This document shows positions 34,861 through 44,864 of a stretch of DNA of 64,000 nucleotides, piece after piece. Numbering within the stretch: the stretch's first letter is position 1; the number at the start of each line of letters is the position of its first letter. Source of the DNA: an uncultured Kiritimatiellota bacterium (GTDB taxonomy: Bacteria > Verrucomicrobiota > Kiritimatiellia > RFP12 > DVOR01); the NCBI GenBank assembly GCA_944389585.1, contig CALXMW010000007.1, forward strand, positions 1 to 64,000. The letters are read 5' to 3'. The notes under the pieces are model-generated. The model was not told the origin of the DNA, searched no databases, and worked only from the letters and a program-made list of their open reading frames with translations. The translations under genes were made by a program, and so were the position numbers.

Positions 34861-37098
34861 ATGGCCCAGTATCCTGAGTTCAAGCCCGGCAAGTGGCAGG
34901 ACGCGATCGACGTCCGCGATTTCATTCAGACGAACTACACGCCCTATGAGGGGGATGCGTCGTTCCTCGTGGGGCCGACGGCGCGCACCGTGAAGGTGAA
35001 CGCCGAATACGAGCGCCTCCACAAGGAGGAGTTCGAGAAGGGCGGCGTGCTGGACGTGGACGTGGAGAACGCCTCGAGCCTGCTGAACCACGCGCCCGGC
35101 TACCTGGACAAGGAGAACGAGATCGTCGTCGGCCTGCAGACCGACGCGCCGCTGAAGCGCTCCGTGAACCCCTTCGGCGGGATGCGCATGGCCGTCCAGG
35201 CCGCCGAGGCCTACGGCTACCACATCAGCGAGAAGCTGAAGACCGAGTTCACCTACCGCACCACGCACAACGACGGCGTCTTCCGCGCCTACACCAAAGA
35301 CATGCGCGCCCTCCGCTCCGCGCACGTGCTCACCGGCCTGCCCGACGCCTACGGCCGCGGCCGCATCATCGGCGACTACCGCCGCGTGGCGCTCTACGGC
35401 GTCGACCGCCTCATCGCGGAGAAGCAGAAAGACCTCGACCAAATCGGCACCGCCCCCGACGCGGTGATGGACGACGAGACCATCCGCCTGCGCGAGGACG
35501 TCTGGCGCCAGATCGACTACCTCGGCCGCCTCAAGCAGATGGCCGCGATGTACGGCCACGACATCTCCAAGCCCGCCCAGAGCGCCCGCGAGGCCGTCCA
35601 GGCCACCTACTTCGGCTACCTGGCCGCCATCAAGGAGCAGAACGGCGCGGCCATGAGCCTGGGCCGCACCGCCACCTTCCTGGACATCTACATCGAGCGC
35701 GACCTCCAGGCCGGCGTCCTCACCGAGGAGACCGCCCAGGAGCTCATCGACGACTACGTGCTGCACCTGCGCATGAACCGCCAGCTGCGCACCCCCGAGT
35801 ACAACGAGCTCTTCGCCGGCGACCCCACCTGGACCACCGAATCCCTCGGCGGCATGGGCCTCGACGGCCGCACCCTCGTCACCAAGACCACCTTCCGCGT
35901 CCTCCACACCCTCGAAAACCTCGGCCCCGCCCCCGAGCCCAACATGACCGTCCTCTGGGCCCAAGCCCTGCCCCAAGGCTGGAAAGACTACTGCGCCCAC
36001 GTCTCCATCGTCACCGACTCCGTGCAGTACGAGAACGACGACCTCATGCGCGAGCGCTTCGGCGACGACTACGCCATCGCCTGCTGCGTCTCGGCCATGA
36101 CCATCGGCAAAGACATGCAGTTCTTCGGCGCCCGCGCCAACCTCCCCAAGGCCCTTCTCCTGGCCCTCAACGGCGGCCGCGAGGAAATCAACGGCAAACA
36201 GGTCGCCCCCAAGACCGACCTCCCGCCCGAGGGCCCGCTGGATTACGAGGACACCCTCGCCCGCTTCAAGGCCGTCCTCTCCTGGCTCGCGCACCAGTAC
36301 GTGAACACCATGAACGTGATCCACTACATGCACGACAAATACGCCTACGAGAAGATCCAGATGGCCCTGCACGACACCCACCTCGCGCACCGCTGGATGG
36401 CCTTCGGCGCGGCCGGCCTCTCCGTCGCCGCCGACTCCCTCTCCGCCATCAAGTACGCCAAGGTCACCCCCGTCCGCAACGAAGACGGCCTGACCGTCGA
36501 CTTCAAGGTCGAGGGCGACTTCCCCAAGTTCGGCAACGACGACGACCGCGTCGACGCCATCGCCAAGGAACTCGCCGAGTTCTTCTACGCCGAACTCCGC
36601 AAGACCCCCTGCTACCGCGGCGCCGAGCACACCCTCAGCCTCCTCACCATCACCTCCAACGTCATGTACGGCAAAAACACCGGCGCGACGCCCGACGGCC
36701 GCAAGGCCGGCGAACCCTTCGCCCCCGGCGCCAACCCCATGCACGGCCGCGACGCCTCCGGCGCCACCTTCTCCCTCAACTCCGTCGCCAAGCTCAACTA
36801 CGACGCCTGCCGCGACGGCATCTCCAACACCTTCACCATCAACCCCTCGGCCCTCGGCAAGGACGAGCCCGAGCAGGTCGCGCACCTCACCCGCCTCATG
36901 GACGGCTACTTCGTCCAAGGCGCCCACCACCTCAACGTCAACGTCTTCAACACCGACCTCCTCCGCGACGCCCAGGCCCACCCCGACAAGTACCCCAACC
37001 TCACCATCCGCGTCTCCGGCTACGCCGTCCGCTTCGTCACCCTCTCCAAAAAACACCAAGACGAAGTCATCGCCCGCACCTGCCACAGCTGCCTGTGA
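34861..37098 (+). CDS. pflB: Pyruvate formate-lyase (formate C-acetyltransferase)
   Basis: 745 residues, the usual length. Adjacent catalytic cysteines C408-C409 in AIACCVSAM and the radical glycine G720 in RVSGYAVRF are present; the tail ends unusually in CHSCL. Converts pyruvate and CoA to acetyl-CoA and formate in anaerobic fermentation. An activating enzyme is required and is not encoded nearby. AAAGGAGGG ribosome site. Strongly C-ended codons suggest high expression. Confidence 0.95.
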   Translation: MAQYPEFKPGKWQDAIDVRDFIQTNYTPYEGDASFLVGPTARTVKVNAEYERLHKEEFEKGGVLDVDVENASSLLNHAPGYLDKENEIVVGLQTDAPLKRSVNPFGGMRMAVQAAEAYGYHISEKLKTEFTYRTTHNDGVFRAYTKDMRALRSAHVLTGLPDAYGRGRIIGDYRRVALYGVDRLIAEKQKDLDQIGTAPDAVMDDETIRLREDVWRQIDYLGRLKQMAAMYGHDISKPAQSAREAVQATYFGYLAAIKEQNGAAMSLGRTATFLDIYIERDLQAGVLTEETAQELIDDYVLHLRMNRQLRTPEYNELFAGDPTWTTESLGGMGLDGRTLVTKTTFRVLHTLENLGPAPEPNMTVLWAQALPQGWKDYCAHVSIVTDSVQYENDDLMRERFGDDYAIACCVSAMTIGKDMQFFGARANLPKALLLALNGGREEINGKQVAPKTDLPPEGPLDYEDTLARFKAVLSWLAHQYVNTMNVIHYMHDKYAYEKIQMALHDTHLAHRWMAFGAAGLSVAADSLSAIKYAKVTPVRNEDGLTVDFKVEGDFPKFGNDDDRVDAIAKELAEFFYAELRKTPCYRGAEHTLSLLTITSNVMYGKNTGATPDGRKAGEPFAPGANPMHGRDASGATFSLNSVAKLNYDACRDGISNTFTINPSALGKDEPEQVAHLTRLMDGYFVQGAHHLNVNVFNTDLLRDAQAHPDKYPNLTIRVSGYAVRFVTLSKKHQDEVIARTCHSCL

Positions 37099-37116
37099 GC
37101 CCCTGCGGCAACCCCA

Positions 37117-37148
37117 AAAAAGCCCCGCCCCCGCGGGGCCTTTTTTTG
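37117..37148 (+). terminator. pflB terminator
   Basis: AAAAAGCCCCGCCCCCGCGG stem closing with GGGCC then TTTTTTT. Confidence 0.8.
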
Positions 37149-37149
37149 C

Positions 37150-37600
37150 CCCGCCCCGACACAATCACCCACGCAAAGAAAACCGGCAGGCGGGCCGTCG
37201 ACGAGGAAAAGGCCCCCGGCACAATCACCCACGCAAAGGAAACGGTCAGGGCCAACCCAAGAAAGCCCCCCGCCCCACAGCCGAAACACCCCTCCACCCA
37301 GAACCCTATATAGGGCTCTTCTGGAACCCTACATAGGGCTCCACCGGAACCCTAGCTACGGCTCCCGCCCCCGCCCCCCAAGGCACGCGCTTTTCACTTG
37401 CCCCCGGGCACGGGGGAGAAGTCGCTGCTCGCAAGCAGGACGCAGAGGTGGGGCTCACTTGCCGCCGGGCGCGGGGGAGAAGTGAGCGGGGCGTGGGCCC
37501 AGGCGGGCGGGGTTTCGCGCCCCGCCTCTTTTTTCGCCGGGCGGGGTTTCGCGCCGCGCCTCTTTGTTTCCCGGGCGGGATCTGCGGCGGGGCCGCGGGT
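37150..37600. repeat. Gene-free region made of short duplicated sequences
   Basis: No gene is supported. It contains CACAATCACCCACGCAAAG twice (about 37160 and 37221), CACTTGCC-CCGGGC-CGGGGGAGAAGT twice (37396 and 37458), GGGCGGGGTTTCGCGCC twice (about 37505 and 37540) and the 23-bp array at 37301-37369. Confidence 0.75.
37301..37369. repeat. Three tandem 23-bp units with palindromic cores
   Basis: GAACCCTATATAGGGCTC, GAACCCTACATAGGGCTC and GAACCCTAGCTACGGCTC start at 37301, 37324 and 37347. Each core (CCCTA-NN-TAGGG) is self-complementary. Confidence 0.85.
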
Positions 37601-37604
37601 GTGG

Positions 37605-37610
37605 TATAAT
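37605..37610 (+). promoter_or_regulatory. Extended -10 nine bases before the start codon
   Basis: TGGTATAAT with only 9 nt to the ATG at 37620, implying a leaderless or nearly leaderless mRNA. Confidence 0.6.
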
Positions 37611-37619
37611 GAAGGCTGA

Positions 37620-38531
37620 ATGAAGCGCGTTTGCTTTTATCTTCAATATTTGGTTTTGGCCGGGCTTTGGTGGCTTTATCGCCTGATGCCGGTGCGGTGG
37701 GCCTATCCCTTCGGGTGGGGGCTCGGCGCGGGGGCGTTCTCGCTTTGCCGGGGCACCAAACGCGCGCGCACGGCGGTGGACAACGTGCTCATCGCGGGGT
37801 TCGCGCGGACGCGGGCGGAGGCGTATCGCATCGCGCGCCATTCGATGGGGCATTTCGTGGGGCACGTCTGCGAGGCCCTGCGCGTCTCCGAGACCGTCAC
37901 GCGCGAGAATTGGCGCGACCACGTCGTTCTGGAGATGGACGCGGAGAGCGAGCGGCTGCTTTTCCGGCCCACGTGCCCCATCATCCTGGCCACCGGGCAC
38001 CTGGGCTCGTGGGAGGCCGGCATCACCGCCATCACCAGCGCCCGCCCCTTCTTCGCCGTCGCGCGCCTGATGGACAATCCCTTCCTCCAGCGCTTCCTCA
38101 ACCGGCACAACTTCCGCGGCGGCGCCACCGTCATCCCCAAGCAGCACGGCTTCCGCGGCGACGCCATGCGCCGTTGGCGCACCCAGAACGCCGCCCTGGC
38201 CGTCCTCTTCGACCAGTATGCCTCGCACGGCGTCTGGGTGCCCTTCTTCGGCCACAAGGTCCCCGTCTACACCTCCCCCGCGCGCCTGCACCTCTCCACC
38301 GGCGCGCCGATCCTCGTGGGCGGCTTCCTGCGCACCGGCCCCCTGCGCTACAAGATGGTCGCCGTCGGCGCGCCCATCGTGGCCGACCCCGCCCTCCCGC
38401 ACGACGAGGCCGTCCGCGCCCTCACCGCCGAGCTTGTCTCCCGCCTCGAGCGCGTCATCCGCATGGCCCCCGAGCAATACCTGTGGCTTCACCGCCGTTT
38501 CCGCGGCATCCCCGCGCCGGAGGTCTCCTGA
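37620..38531 (+). CDS. Lysophospholipid/lipid A acyltransferase (LpxL/HtrB family)
   Basis: 303 residues. One N-terminal membrane segment (LQYLVLAGLWWLYRLMP) and the HxxxxE acyltransferase motif H127-E132 in TGHLGSWEAG, then VIPKQHGFRG and LFDQYASHGVWVPFFG as in the family. Adds an acyl chain to the lipid A precursor at the inner membrane, which implies an outer membrane with lipopolysaccharide. Confidence 0.88.
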   Translation: MKRVCFYLQYLVLAGLWWLYRLMPVRWAYPFGWGLGAGAFSLCRGTKRARTAVDNVLIAGFARTRAEAYRIARHSMGHFVGHVCEALRVSETVTRENWRDHVVLEMDAESERLLFRPTCPIILATGHLGSWEAGITAITSARPFFAVARLMDNPFLQRFLNRHNFRGGATVIPKQHGFRGDAMRRWRTQNAALAVLFDQYASHGVWVPFFGHKVPVYTSPARLHLSTGAPILVGGFLRTGPLRYKMVAVGAPIVADPALPHDEAVRALTAELVSRLERVIRMAPEQYLWLHRRFRGIPAPEVS

Positions 38532-38533
38532 CC

Positions 38534-38827
38534 ATGGCCTGGTACCAACCCGTCGACGAGGCCCACATCCGGCGCGAACGCGAGCGCGCCCGCGCCCTCC
38601 GCGCCAGCGCCTGGTGGAAGGCCCAGCTCGCCAAAGGCGAATGCCACCACTGCCATGGCCGCTTCCCCCCCGGCAAGCTCACCATGGATCACCTCATCCC
38701 CGTCGCCCGCGGCGGCAAATCCGTCAAAGGCAACGTCGTCCCCGCCTGCTTCGCCTGCAACCAGGTCAAGGCCGCCGCCACGCCCGCCGAGCGCATCCTC
38801 GAGGAACTCTTCCCCGACGAGCCATGA
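38534..38827 (+). CDS. HNH endonuclease-family protein
   Basis: 97 residues with a zinc-stabilised HNH motif: C37-x2-C40, D52-H53 (MDHLIPVARGG), N67 and C72-x2-C75-N76. Two bases after the acyltransferase stop, so co-transcribed. Nicking or restriction-like activity is possible, target unknown. Confidence 0.85.
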   Translation: MAWYQPVDEAHIRRERERARALRASAWWKAQLAKGECHHCHGRFPPGKLTMDHLIPVARGGKSVKGNVVPACFACNQVKAAATPAERILEELFPDEP

Positions 38828-38833
38828 AAAGAC

Positions 38834-38863
38834 TTGCGGCCGCCGGGGGGAATGTGGTATTAT
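38834..38863 (+). promoter_or_regulatory. Promoter of the small basic protein gene
   Basis: TTGCGG (38834-38839), 18 nt, TATTAT (38858-38863) with an extended -10 TGG before it. Confidence 0.55.
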
Positions 38864-38926
38864 GCAAGGACTTTTTCTTTCTGCGGGGTTCAGACCCGCG
38901 ACGCAACGTTCAAGGAGGTTCGCGAA

Positions 38927-39082
38927 ATGAGCCAGCACAGAAGTCTCAAAGGGTCGGGCAAAATCACCGCCAAGCGCAACGTGCTCAAGCGTTTTGAGCG
39001 CATCAACCTGTTGATCAAGCGCGGCCAGTGGAAGGAAGGCGACCGCGGCCAGGGCCTGCGCAAGACCATGCCCGAGGCCTGA
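38927..39082 (+). CDS. PVC-type small basic protein
   Basis: 51 residues (MSQHRSLKGSGKITAKRNVL KRFERINLLIKRGQWKEGDR...). Matches the small basic protein family of Chlamydiae, Verrucomicrobia and Planctomycetes (TIGR04137-type), whose function is unknown but which is highly conserved and probably ribosome- or RNA-associated. AAGGAGG ribosome site. The best lineage marker in the window. Confidence 0.88.
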   Translation: MSQHRSLKGSGKITAKRNVLKRFERINLLIKRGQWKEGDRGQGLRKTMPEA

Positions 39083-39148
39083 CCCACCTGCCCCCGGCAG
39101 CCAAAGGCGCCGTGCGCGAGCGCGGCGCTTTTGCTATCCTAAGGAGAC

Positions 39149-41407
39149 ATGAAAGCGCTCCTCCTCGCACTCCTCGCGGCCTGCGCCGCCCCCGCCTGGG
39201 CGGACGGCGCGCGCCTGGCCTTCGCCGACGGGCTGGCCCGCCGCGGCCTGCACGCCCAGGCCGTCCGCGAATACGAGGCCATCCTCCAGGAAGACCCCGC
39301 TGCCGACGACGCGCGCTATGCCCTCGCCGCCAGCCTCGAGGCACTCGGGCGCGACGCCGAGGCCCTGACGCTCTACCGCGACCTCGCCGGGCGCCTCGCC
39401 GGTGAACGCCAGGCCGCCGCACGCCTCCGCCTGGCCCTCGCCCTCCGCCGTGCCGACCCCCGCTCCGACGAGGCCCGCCGCCTCCTCGAGGCCGTCGCCA
39501 CCGGCCCGGCCACCGACGCCGTGCGCCAGGCCTCGCTCCTGAACCTAGGCCTCTGCTACGCCGACCTCGGCCGCGCGAAAGACGCCGAATCCGTCCTCCG
39601 CCGCGTGGCCGCCGACGGCTCCTGCGCCCCCCAGGCCAAGGCCGCCCTCGCCGCCCTTGCCCTTGCCCAAGGCGACGCCGACCAAGCCTGGGCCCTCCAC
39701 CGCGAGGCCATCGCCCAGGCCTCCGAGGCCGGGCGCCCCGCCGCCGCCGCCGCGGCCTTCGCCGCCGCCTTCGCCGCGCAGGCTTGGCCCCAGGCCGCCG
39801 CCTTCGCCCAGGCCGCCGGGCAGGCCGGCCTGCCGGACGCCGCCGGGCGCGACGCCGCGGCCTACGCCGCGCTCCGCGCCCAACGGCCCGAGGAGGCCCG
39901 CGCGTGGCTCGAGGCCGCCAAACGCGCCGCCCCCGCGCCCACGCCCGGGCGCCTCGCCCTCGAGGGCGCCGTCGCCGAGGCGTTGGGGGACGCCCCGGGC
40001 GCGCTCACCGCCTATGAGCGCATCCTCTCCGAGTTTCCCCAAGCCCCCGGCGCGCCTGCCGCCGCCCACGCCATGCTGGCCCTCCGCGCCAAGGCCGGTG
40101 ACCCCGCCGACTTCCTCCGCGCCTGGGCCCGCGCCGCCGGGCGCCTGACGCCGGAGGCCCGCGCCGCGCTCGAGCCCTTCCGCCTCGACGCGGCCATCCG
40201 CGCCAAGGACGCGCCGCAGGCCCGCGCCGCGGCCGCCTGGCTGATGGAGAACGCCCCCGCCGAGCAGGCCGCCGACGCGGGCTACCGCCTGGGCTGGTTC
40301 GAGCGGCAGTCCGGCGCCGACGCCCAGGCGGGCGAGACGTGGCTGCGCACCGCCGAGCGTTGGCCCGGCGCGCCCGCGGCCGGCCGCGCGGCCTACGCCG
40401 CGGCCTATGCCTTCACCCAGGCCAGGGACGCCGACCGCGCGGAGCGCGCGTTGGCCTTGGCTTTGGCCTCCGGGGACGCGGGGGTGGCGGCGGACGCGCT
40501 GTTGCTCCGGGCGCGCAACGCCTTGGCGGAGAACGACGCGGCGGGCGCGGCGGCCGCGCTGGACGAGTATCTCGCGCGCTTCCCGCGGGGGCAGGGCGCG
40601 GCGGAGGCGGCGTATCTGCGTGGCCTTCTTTTTTTCAACGCGCGTGACTTCCAGGCCGCGGAGGGCCTCCTGGCCCAGGCTTTGGCCGCGGACGGCGCGG
40701 ACGGCGTGGCGCCGCTTGACCATGCGCGCCGGACGGACGCGGCGATGCGGCGCGCCCAGAGCCTCCATGCCTTGGGGCGGGGCGACGAGGCCGCCGCGCT
40801 GCTCCAGCCCATCGTGGCGCTGAAGGACGCCCAGGGGCTGGCCCCCGAGTATCTGGCCTGGCTGGCCGAGTTCCGCGCCGGGCGCGGGGAGTGGGCCCAG
40901 AGCGAGGCGGCGGCGCGGGCGTTGGCCGGGCGCGGGGGCGAGGCGCGGGCGTGGGGGAACGTGCTTTTGGGGCGTGCGGCGGAGGCGCAGGGACGGCGGG
41001 CCACGGCGTTGGCGGCGTATGAGGCGGCGTTGGCGGCGGGCGGGGGGGCGCATGGCGCGTCGGCGGCGTTGGGGGTGGGGCGGCTCCGGGCGGCGGGGGG
41101 CGAGCAGGAGGCGGCGCGCGAGGCCTTCGCCTTGGCGGCGGAGCGGGCGGACACGGCCACGGCGGAGGGGCAGGCGGCGCGGGCCCAGGCGTATGCGGGG
41201 CTGGCGGCGGCGTGCGCGGCGTTGGGGGACGCGGACGGCGCGCTCCGCGCGAACATGGCGCTGATCATCTTTTTCGACGACGAGGCGTTGGTGCCGGGGG
41301 CCTTCCGCGCGGCCATCGCCACGCTTGAGGCCCAGGGGTTGGCGGGCGAGGCGAAGGCCCTCCGCGAGGAGTTCGCCCAGCGTTACCCCGAGGCCGCCAA
41401 GGAGTGA
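39149..41407 (+). CDS. Exported TPR-repeat protein
   Basis: 752 residues: signal peptide (MKALLLALLAACAAPAWA) then tetratricopeptide repeats from residue 25 to the end (ARRGLHAQAVREYEAILQED, LGLCYADLGRAKDAESVLRR, AMRRAQSLHALGRGDEAAAL). Ala-rich throughout. Periplasmic scaffolding protein; partners unknown. The codon bias shifts from C-ended to G-ended around 40440. Confidence 0.85.
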   Translation: MKALLLALLAACAAPAWADGARLAFADGLARRGLHAQAVREYEAILQEDPAADDARYALAASLEALGRDAEALTLYRDLAGRLAGERQAAARLRLALALRRADPRSDEARRLLEAVATGPATDAVRQASLLNLGLCYADLGRAKDAESVLRRVAADGSCAPQAKAALAALALAQGDADQAWALHREAIAQASEAGRPAAAAAAFAAAFAAQAWPQAAAFAQAAGQAGLPDAAGRDAAAYAALRAQRPEEARAWLEAAKRAAPAPTPGRLALEGAVAEALGDAPGALTAYERILSEFPQAPGAPAAAHAMLALRAKAGDPADFLRAWARAAGRLTPEARAALEPFRLDAAIRAKDAPQARAAAAWLMENAPAEQAADAGYRLGWFERQSGADAQAGETWLRTAERWPGAPAAGRAAYAAAYAFTQARDADRAERALALALASGDAGVAADALLLRARNALAENDAAGAAAALDEYLARFPRGQGAAEAAYLRGLLFFNARDFQAAEGLLAQALAADGADGVAPLDHARRTDAAMRRAQSLHALGRGDEAAALLQPIVALKDAQGLAPEYLAWLAEFRAGRGEWAQSEAAARALAGRGGEARAWGNVLLGRAAEAQGRRATALAAYEAALAAGGGAHGASAALGVGRLRAAGGEQEAAREAFALAAERADTATAEGQAARAQAYAGLAAACAALGDADGALRANMALIIFFDDEALVPGAFRAAIATLEAQGLAGEAKALREEFAQRYPEAAKE

Positions 41408-41420
41408 AGGAGGCGCCGTC

Positions 41421-41660
41421 ATGGCCGAGAGGAAGAGAGCCGAGCCCAAGACCTTTGAGGAGGCATCCGCGCGTTTGGAGGCGCTGGTGGCGCAGATGGA
41501 GGCGGGGCAGCTGCCGTTGGACGAGATGATCGCGGCGTTCGAGGAGGGGCGGCGCCTGGTGGCGTTCTGCAACGCGAAGCTGTCGGAGGTGCAGAGGCGG
41601 GTGGAGGTGATCAAGGCCCAGGAGGCCGACGGCTCCATCGCCCGCGAGCCGTTCCAGTGA
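41421..41660 (+). CDS. xseB: Exodeoxyribonuclease VII small subunit
   Basis: 79 residues with the family pattern TFEEASARLEALVAQMEAGQLPLDEM... and 'CNAKLSEVQRRVEVI'. Partner of XseA in single-strand DNA degradation; xseA is not in the window. GAAGGAGG ribosome site, 13 bp after the TPR gene. Confidence 0.9.
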   Translation: MAERKRAEPKTFEEASARLEALVAQMEAGQLPLDEMIAAFEEGRRLVAFCNAKLSEVQRRVEVIKAQEADGSIAREPFQ

Positions 41661-41802
41661 GGCTTGGCGCCTTTGTGCGCCCGGCGCCGGCGGGGACGGC
41701 CCGCCGGGGCGGTGGGATTGCGCGTTGGGGTGGGGGATGGTAAAATAAGGGGTTGTTTTTTGATTGCATTGAAATCGGTAAGCAGAGCGGAGAGCACGCG
41801 GC

Positions 41803-43203
41803 ATGGTGACACGGAACAAGAAGGACGCCCCCGAGACGCGCACGGACACGCTTTTGACGGAGGAGCGGCTGGCGCGGTATGAGGGTTTGGCGCGTGCGTG
41901 CGCGCAGATCGACCCGCAGCTGTACCGGCGGTACAACGTGAAGCGGGGGCTGCGCAACGAGGATGGCTCGGGCGTGTTGGTGGGGCTGACGCGGGTGGGC
42001 TCGGTGCATGGGTACGTGGTGGACGAGAACGAGATCGTCCCGGTGCCGGGCAAGCAGTATTACCGCGGGGTGGACGTGCAGGATTTGGTGCACGGCTTCC
42101 AGAGCGAGGGGCGGCCGGGGTTCGAGGAGACGGCGTATCTGCTGCTGTTCGGGCAGATGCCGTCGCAGGCGGAGCTGGAGGAGTGGAACGCGGTGCTGGA
42201 TTCGAAGCGCGCGTTGCCGTACCAGCTGCTGGAGAAGATCATCCGCGAGCCGAGCCGGGACATCATGAACTCGCTGGCGCGCTCGGTGTTGGCGGCGTAC
42301 AGCGACGACGAGACGCCCGACGCGGTGAGCATCCCGGCGGTGTTGCGCCAGAGCATCGACCTGGTGGCGCGCTTCCCGGCGATGGCGGCGTATGCGTACC
42401 AGGCGAAGATGCATTATTACCACGGGGAGTCGCTCTTCGTGCGCAACCCGGTGCCGGGGCGCTCGACGGCGGAGAACTTCCTGATGATGCTGCGCGAGGA
42501 CGCGGCGTACACGCCGTTGGAGGCGGAGCTGCTGGATCTGTGCCTGGTGCTGCACGCGGAGCACGGCGGCGGCAACAACTCGGCCTTCACGACGCACGTG
42601 GTGACGTCGGCGGCGACGGACACGTATTCGGCGATCGCCGCGGCCATCCTCTCGCTCAAGGGCCCGCGCCACGGCGGCGCGAACCTGCGCGTGATGCACC
42701 AGATGGACGAGATCAAGGACGCGCTGCCGGATTGGGGCGACGAGGGGGCCATCGCCGATTACCTGCGCAAGATCCTGCGCAAGGAGGCGGGGGACGGCTC
42801 GGGGCTCATCTACGGCCTGGGACACGCGGTCTACACGCTCTCCGACCCGCGCGCGACGCTCCTCAAGGAGAAGGCCCGCGAGCTGGCCGAGACGAAGGAG
42901 CGGATGGAGGAGTTCCGGCTGTACGAGGCCATCGAGCGCCTGGGGCCGCAGATCTTCAACGAGGGGCGCGAGAAGACCAAGGAGCTGTGCGCGAACGTGG
43001 ACTTCTACTCGGGCTTCGTCTACGACATGCTCAACATCCCGGTGGATCTGTACACGCCGCTCTTCGCCATCTCGCGCGTGGTGGGGTGGAGCGCGCACCG
43101 CCTGGAGGAGCTGGTGAACGGCGGGCCCATCGTGCGCCCGGCGTTCAAGGCGATCACCGGCAAGGGGCCGCGGACTTACGTGCCGTTGGCCGGGCGCGCC
43201 TGA
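41803..43203 (+). CDS. gltA: Citrate synthase
   Basis: 466 residues. Catalytic His regions LHAEHGGGNNSAF and GPRHGGANLRVM, GLGHAVYTLSDPR and the catalytic Asp in NVDFYSGFVYDML are all present. Condenses acetyl-CoA with oxaloacetate. The N-terminus is longer than in enterobacterial enzymes. Promoter TGGTAAAAT at about 41738-41746. First gene of a rightward run. Confidence 0.95.
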   Translation: MVTRNKKDAPETRTDTLLTEERLARYEGLARACAQIDPQLYRRYNVKRGLRNEDGSGVLVGLTRVGSVHGYVVDENEIVPVPGKQYYRGVDVQDLVHGFQSEGRPGFEETAYLLLFGQMPSQAELEEWNAVLDSKRALPYQLLEKIIREPSRDIMNSLARSVLAAYSDDETPDAVSIPAVLRQSIDLVARFPAMAAYAYQAKMHYYHGESLFVRNPVPGRSTAENFLMMLREDAAYTPLEAELLDLCLVLHAEHGGGNNSAFTTHVVTSAATDTYSAIAAAILSLKGPRHGGANLRVMHQMDEIKDALPDWGDEGAIADYLRKILRKEAGDGSGLIYGLGHAVYTLSDPRATLLKEKARELAETKERMEEFRLYEAIERLGPQIFNEGREKTKELCANVDFYSGFVYDMLNIPVDLYTPLFAISRVVGWSAHRLEELVNGGPIVRPAFKAITGKGPRTYVPLAGRA

Positions 43204-43204
43204 G

Positions 43205-44281
43205 ATGGCCGGCGCCGGGGAGGCCGCGTTGCCCGCGCCCGTGCTTGTCACGGGCGGGAGCGGCTTTTTGGGCGTCAACCTCATCCGCTGGCTGCTCGCG
43301 CACGGGGTGGGGGAGGTGCGCTCGCTGGATCTGGCGGCCTTCGATTACCCGGAGAAGGGCGACCCGCGCGTGCGGGCGGAGGTCGGCGACGTGCGCGACC
43401 GCGCGGCGGTGCGGGCGCTGACGGCCGGGTGCGGCGCGGTCGTCCACTGCGCGGCGGCGTTGCCGCTGTGCGACGAGGCGGAGATCCGCTCGACCGACGT
43501 GGGGGGCGCGCGGGTGGTGCTCGAGGAGGCCAAGGCCGCGGGCGTGCGGCGCTTCGTCTACATCTCCTCGACGGCGGTCTACGGGATTCCCGACCATCAC
43601 CCCGTCTTCGAGGGCGACCGGCTGTGCGGCGTGGGGCCCTACGGGGAGAGCAAGATCGAGGCCGAGGGCATCGCGCGGGGGTTGGACGCGCCGGGCTTCG
43701 CGGTCTCCATCCTGCGGCCCAAGAGTTTCGTGGGGCCGGAGCGGCTGGGCGTCTTCGCGCTGCTGTACGACTGGGCCTACACGGGCCACGGCTTCCCCAT
43801 GATCGGCTCGGGGCGCAACCGCTACCAATTGCTGGACGTGGAGGATCTGTGCGACGCGATCGGCCTTTGCCTCTCCCACCCCGACGAGGCGGCGGTGCGC
43901 GACACCTACAACGTCGGCGCCGACCGCTTCGCCACGATGCGCGAGGATTGGCAGGCCGTGCTCGACGCCGCGGGCCACGGCAAGCGTGTGCGCGGCACGC
44001 CGGCGTGGCTCGTCATCCCCGCCCTGCGCGCGTTGGAGGCGCTCCGCCTCTCGCCGCTCTACCGGTGGGTGTACGAGACCGCGCCGCGGGACAGCTTCGT
44101 GGACGTGGGCAAGATCCGCGCGCGCCTGGGGTGGGCGCCGCGCTTCTCCAACCAGGAGGCGCTCCTGCGCAACTATGCGTGGTATGTGGAGAACCTGCCG
44201 CGCTTCCGGGGGCAGAGCGGGAAGACCCACCGCGTGCCGTGGAAGCAGGGCATCCTGGCCCTTGCAAAGAGGTGTTTCTGA
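43205..44281 (+). CDS. NAD-dependent epimerase/dehydratase (extended SDR)
   Basis: 358 residues. Rossmann motif TGGSGFLG (residues 16-23), VYISSTAVYG and the catalytic pair YGESK (about 150-154). Probably acts on a nucleotide sugar or related substrate; the substrate cannot be told. One base after gltA stop; overlaps tsaB (ATGA). Confidence 0.85.
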   Translation: MAGAGEAALPAPVLVTGGSGFLGVNLIRWLLAHGVGEVRSLDLAAFDYPEKGDPRVRAEVGDVRDRAAVRALTAGCGAVVHCAAALPLCDEAEIRSTDVGGARVVLEEAKAAGVRRFVYISSTAVYGIPDHHPVFEGDRLCGVGPYGESKIEAEGIARGLDAPGFAVSILRPKSFVGPERLGVFALLYDWAYTGHGFPMIGSGRNRYQLLDVEDLCDAIGLCLSHPDEAAVRDTYNVGADRFATMREDWQAVLDAAGHGKRVRGTPAWLVIPALRALEALRLSPLYRWVYETAPRDSFVDVGKIRARLGWAPRFSNQEALLRNYAWYVENLPRFRGQSGKTHRVPWKQGILALAKRCF

Positions 44282-44859
44282 TGACGGACGCGCTGATTTT
44301 GGATCGCTCCACGGCCCGCACGCTCGCGGCCTTCGCGGGCGAGACGCTTGAGCTGGAAGGGCGCGACCCCGCGTGGTGCGGGCGCCTGCGCGGGCTGCTC
44401 GCCGGGCGGCGGCCGGGGCTGCTGGCCGTGGGGTTGGGGCCCGGGTCGTTCGCCGGGGTGCGCTCGGCCATCGCGTGCCTGCAGGGGATGGGGCTGGCGT
44501 GGGGGCTGCGGCCCAAGGGCTTCCCCTCGGCCGCGCTCTGCGCCCTGGCCTCCGGGCTGCCGGAGGTGACGGTGGTGGGCGACGCGCGGCGCGGCACGCT
44601 CTGGGCCGTGCGCTTCGCCGTCGGGCCGGACACGATCGCGCAACGCGGGCCTTTCCGCATCCTGGCGCGCGGGCGTTTCGAGCCGTCTGGGGACATGGTG
44701 AGCCCGGACGCGGCGCGCCTGGCCGAGTTCGGCCTGCGCCCCGTGGCGCTTTCCGCGGCGCTGTTGCCCGAGGCCGTGCGGCGCCTGGGCGGCGCGCTCA
44801 CCGAGGATCCCGCGCCGTATTACCTTCATCCCGCCGTGGGGGCCGCCCCTGCCGAGTGA
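44281..44859 (+). CDS. tsaB: tRNA threonylcarbamoyladenosine biosynthesis protein TsaB
   Basis: 192 residues. GLGPGSFAGVRSA (residues 51-63) is the TsaB signature (GPGSFTGLR in most). Shorter than usual (about 220-230) and the N-terminal ILDRSTARTL is degenerate compared with the typical DTS motif. TsaB partners TsaD/TsaE for t6A37 in tRNA. Confidence 0.82.
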   Translation: MTDALILDRSTARTLAAFAGETLELEGRDPAWCGRLRGLLAGRRPGLLAVGLGPGSFAGVRSAIACLQGMGLAWGLRPKGFPSAALCALASGLPEVTVVGDARRGTLWAVRFAVGPDTIAQRGPFRILARGRFEPSGDMVSPDAARLAEFGLRPVALSAALLPEAVRRLGGALTEDPAPYYLHPAVGAAPAE

Positions 44860-44864
44860 GCGCC

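Noticed and set aside
33853..37164. 1103-codon minus-strand ORF across pflB
   Set aside because: Its first two thirds are the antisense of pflB; only the last 252 codons (from 34611) form a plausible gene.
37301..37369. Mini CRISPR array
   Set aside because: The whole 23-bp unit repeats and there is no unique spacer.
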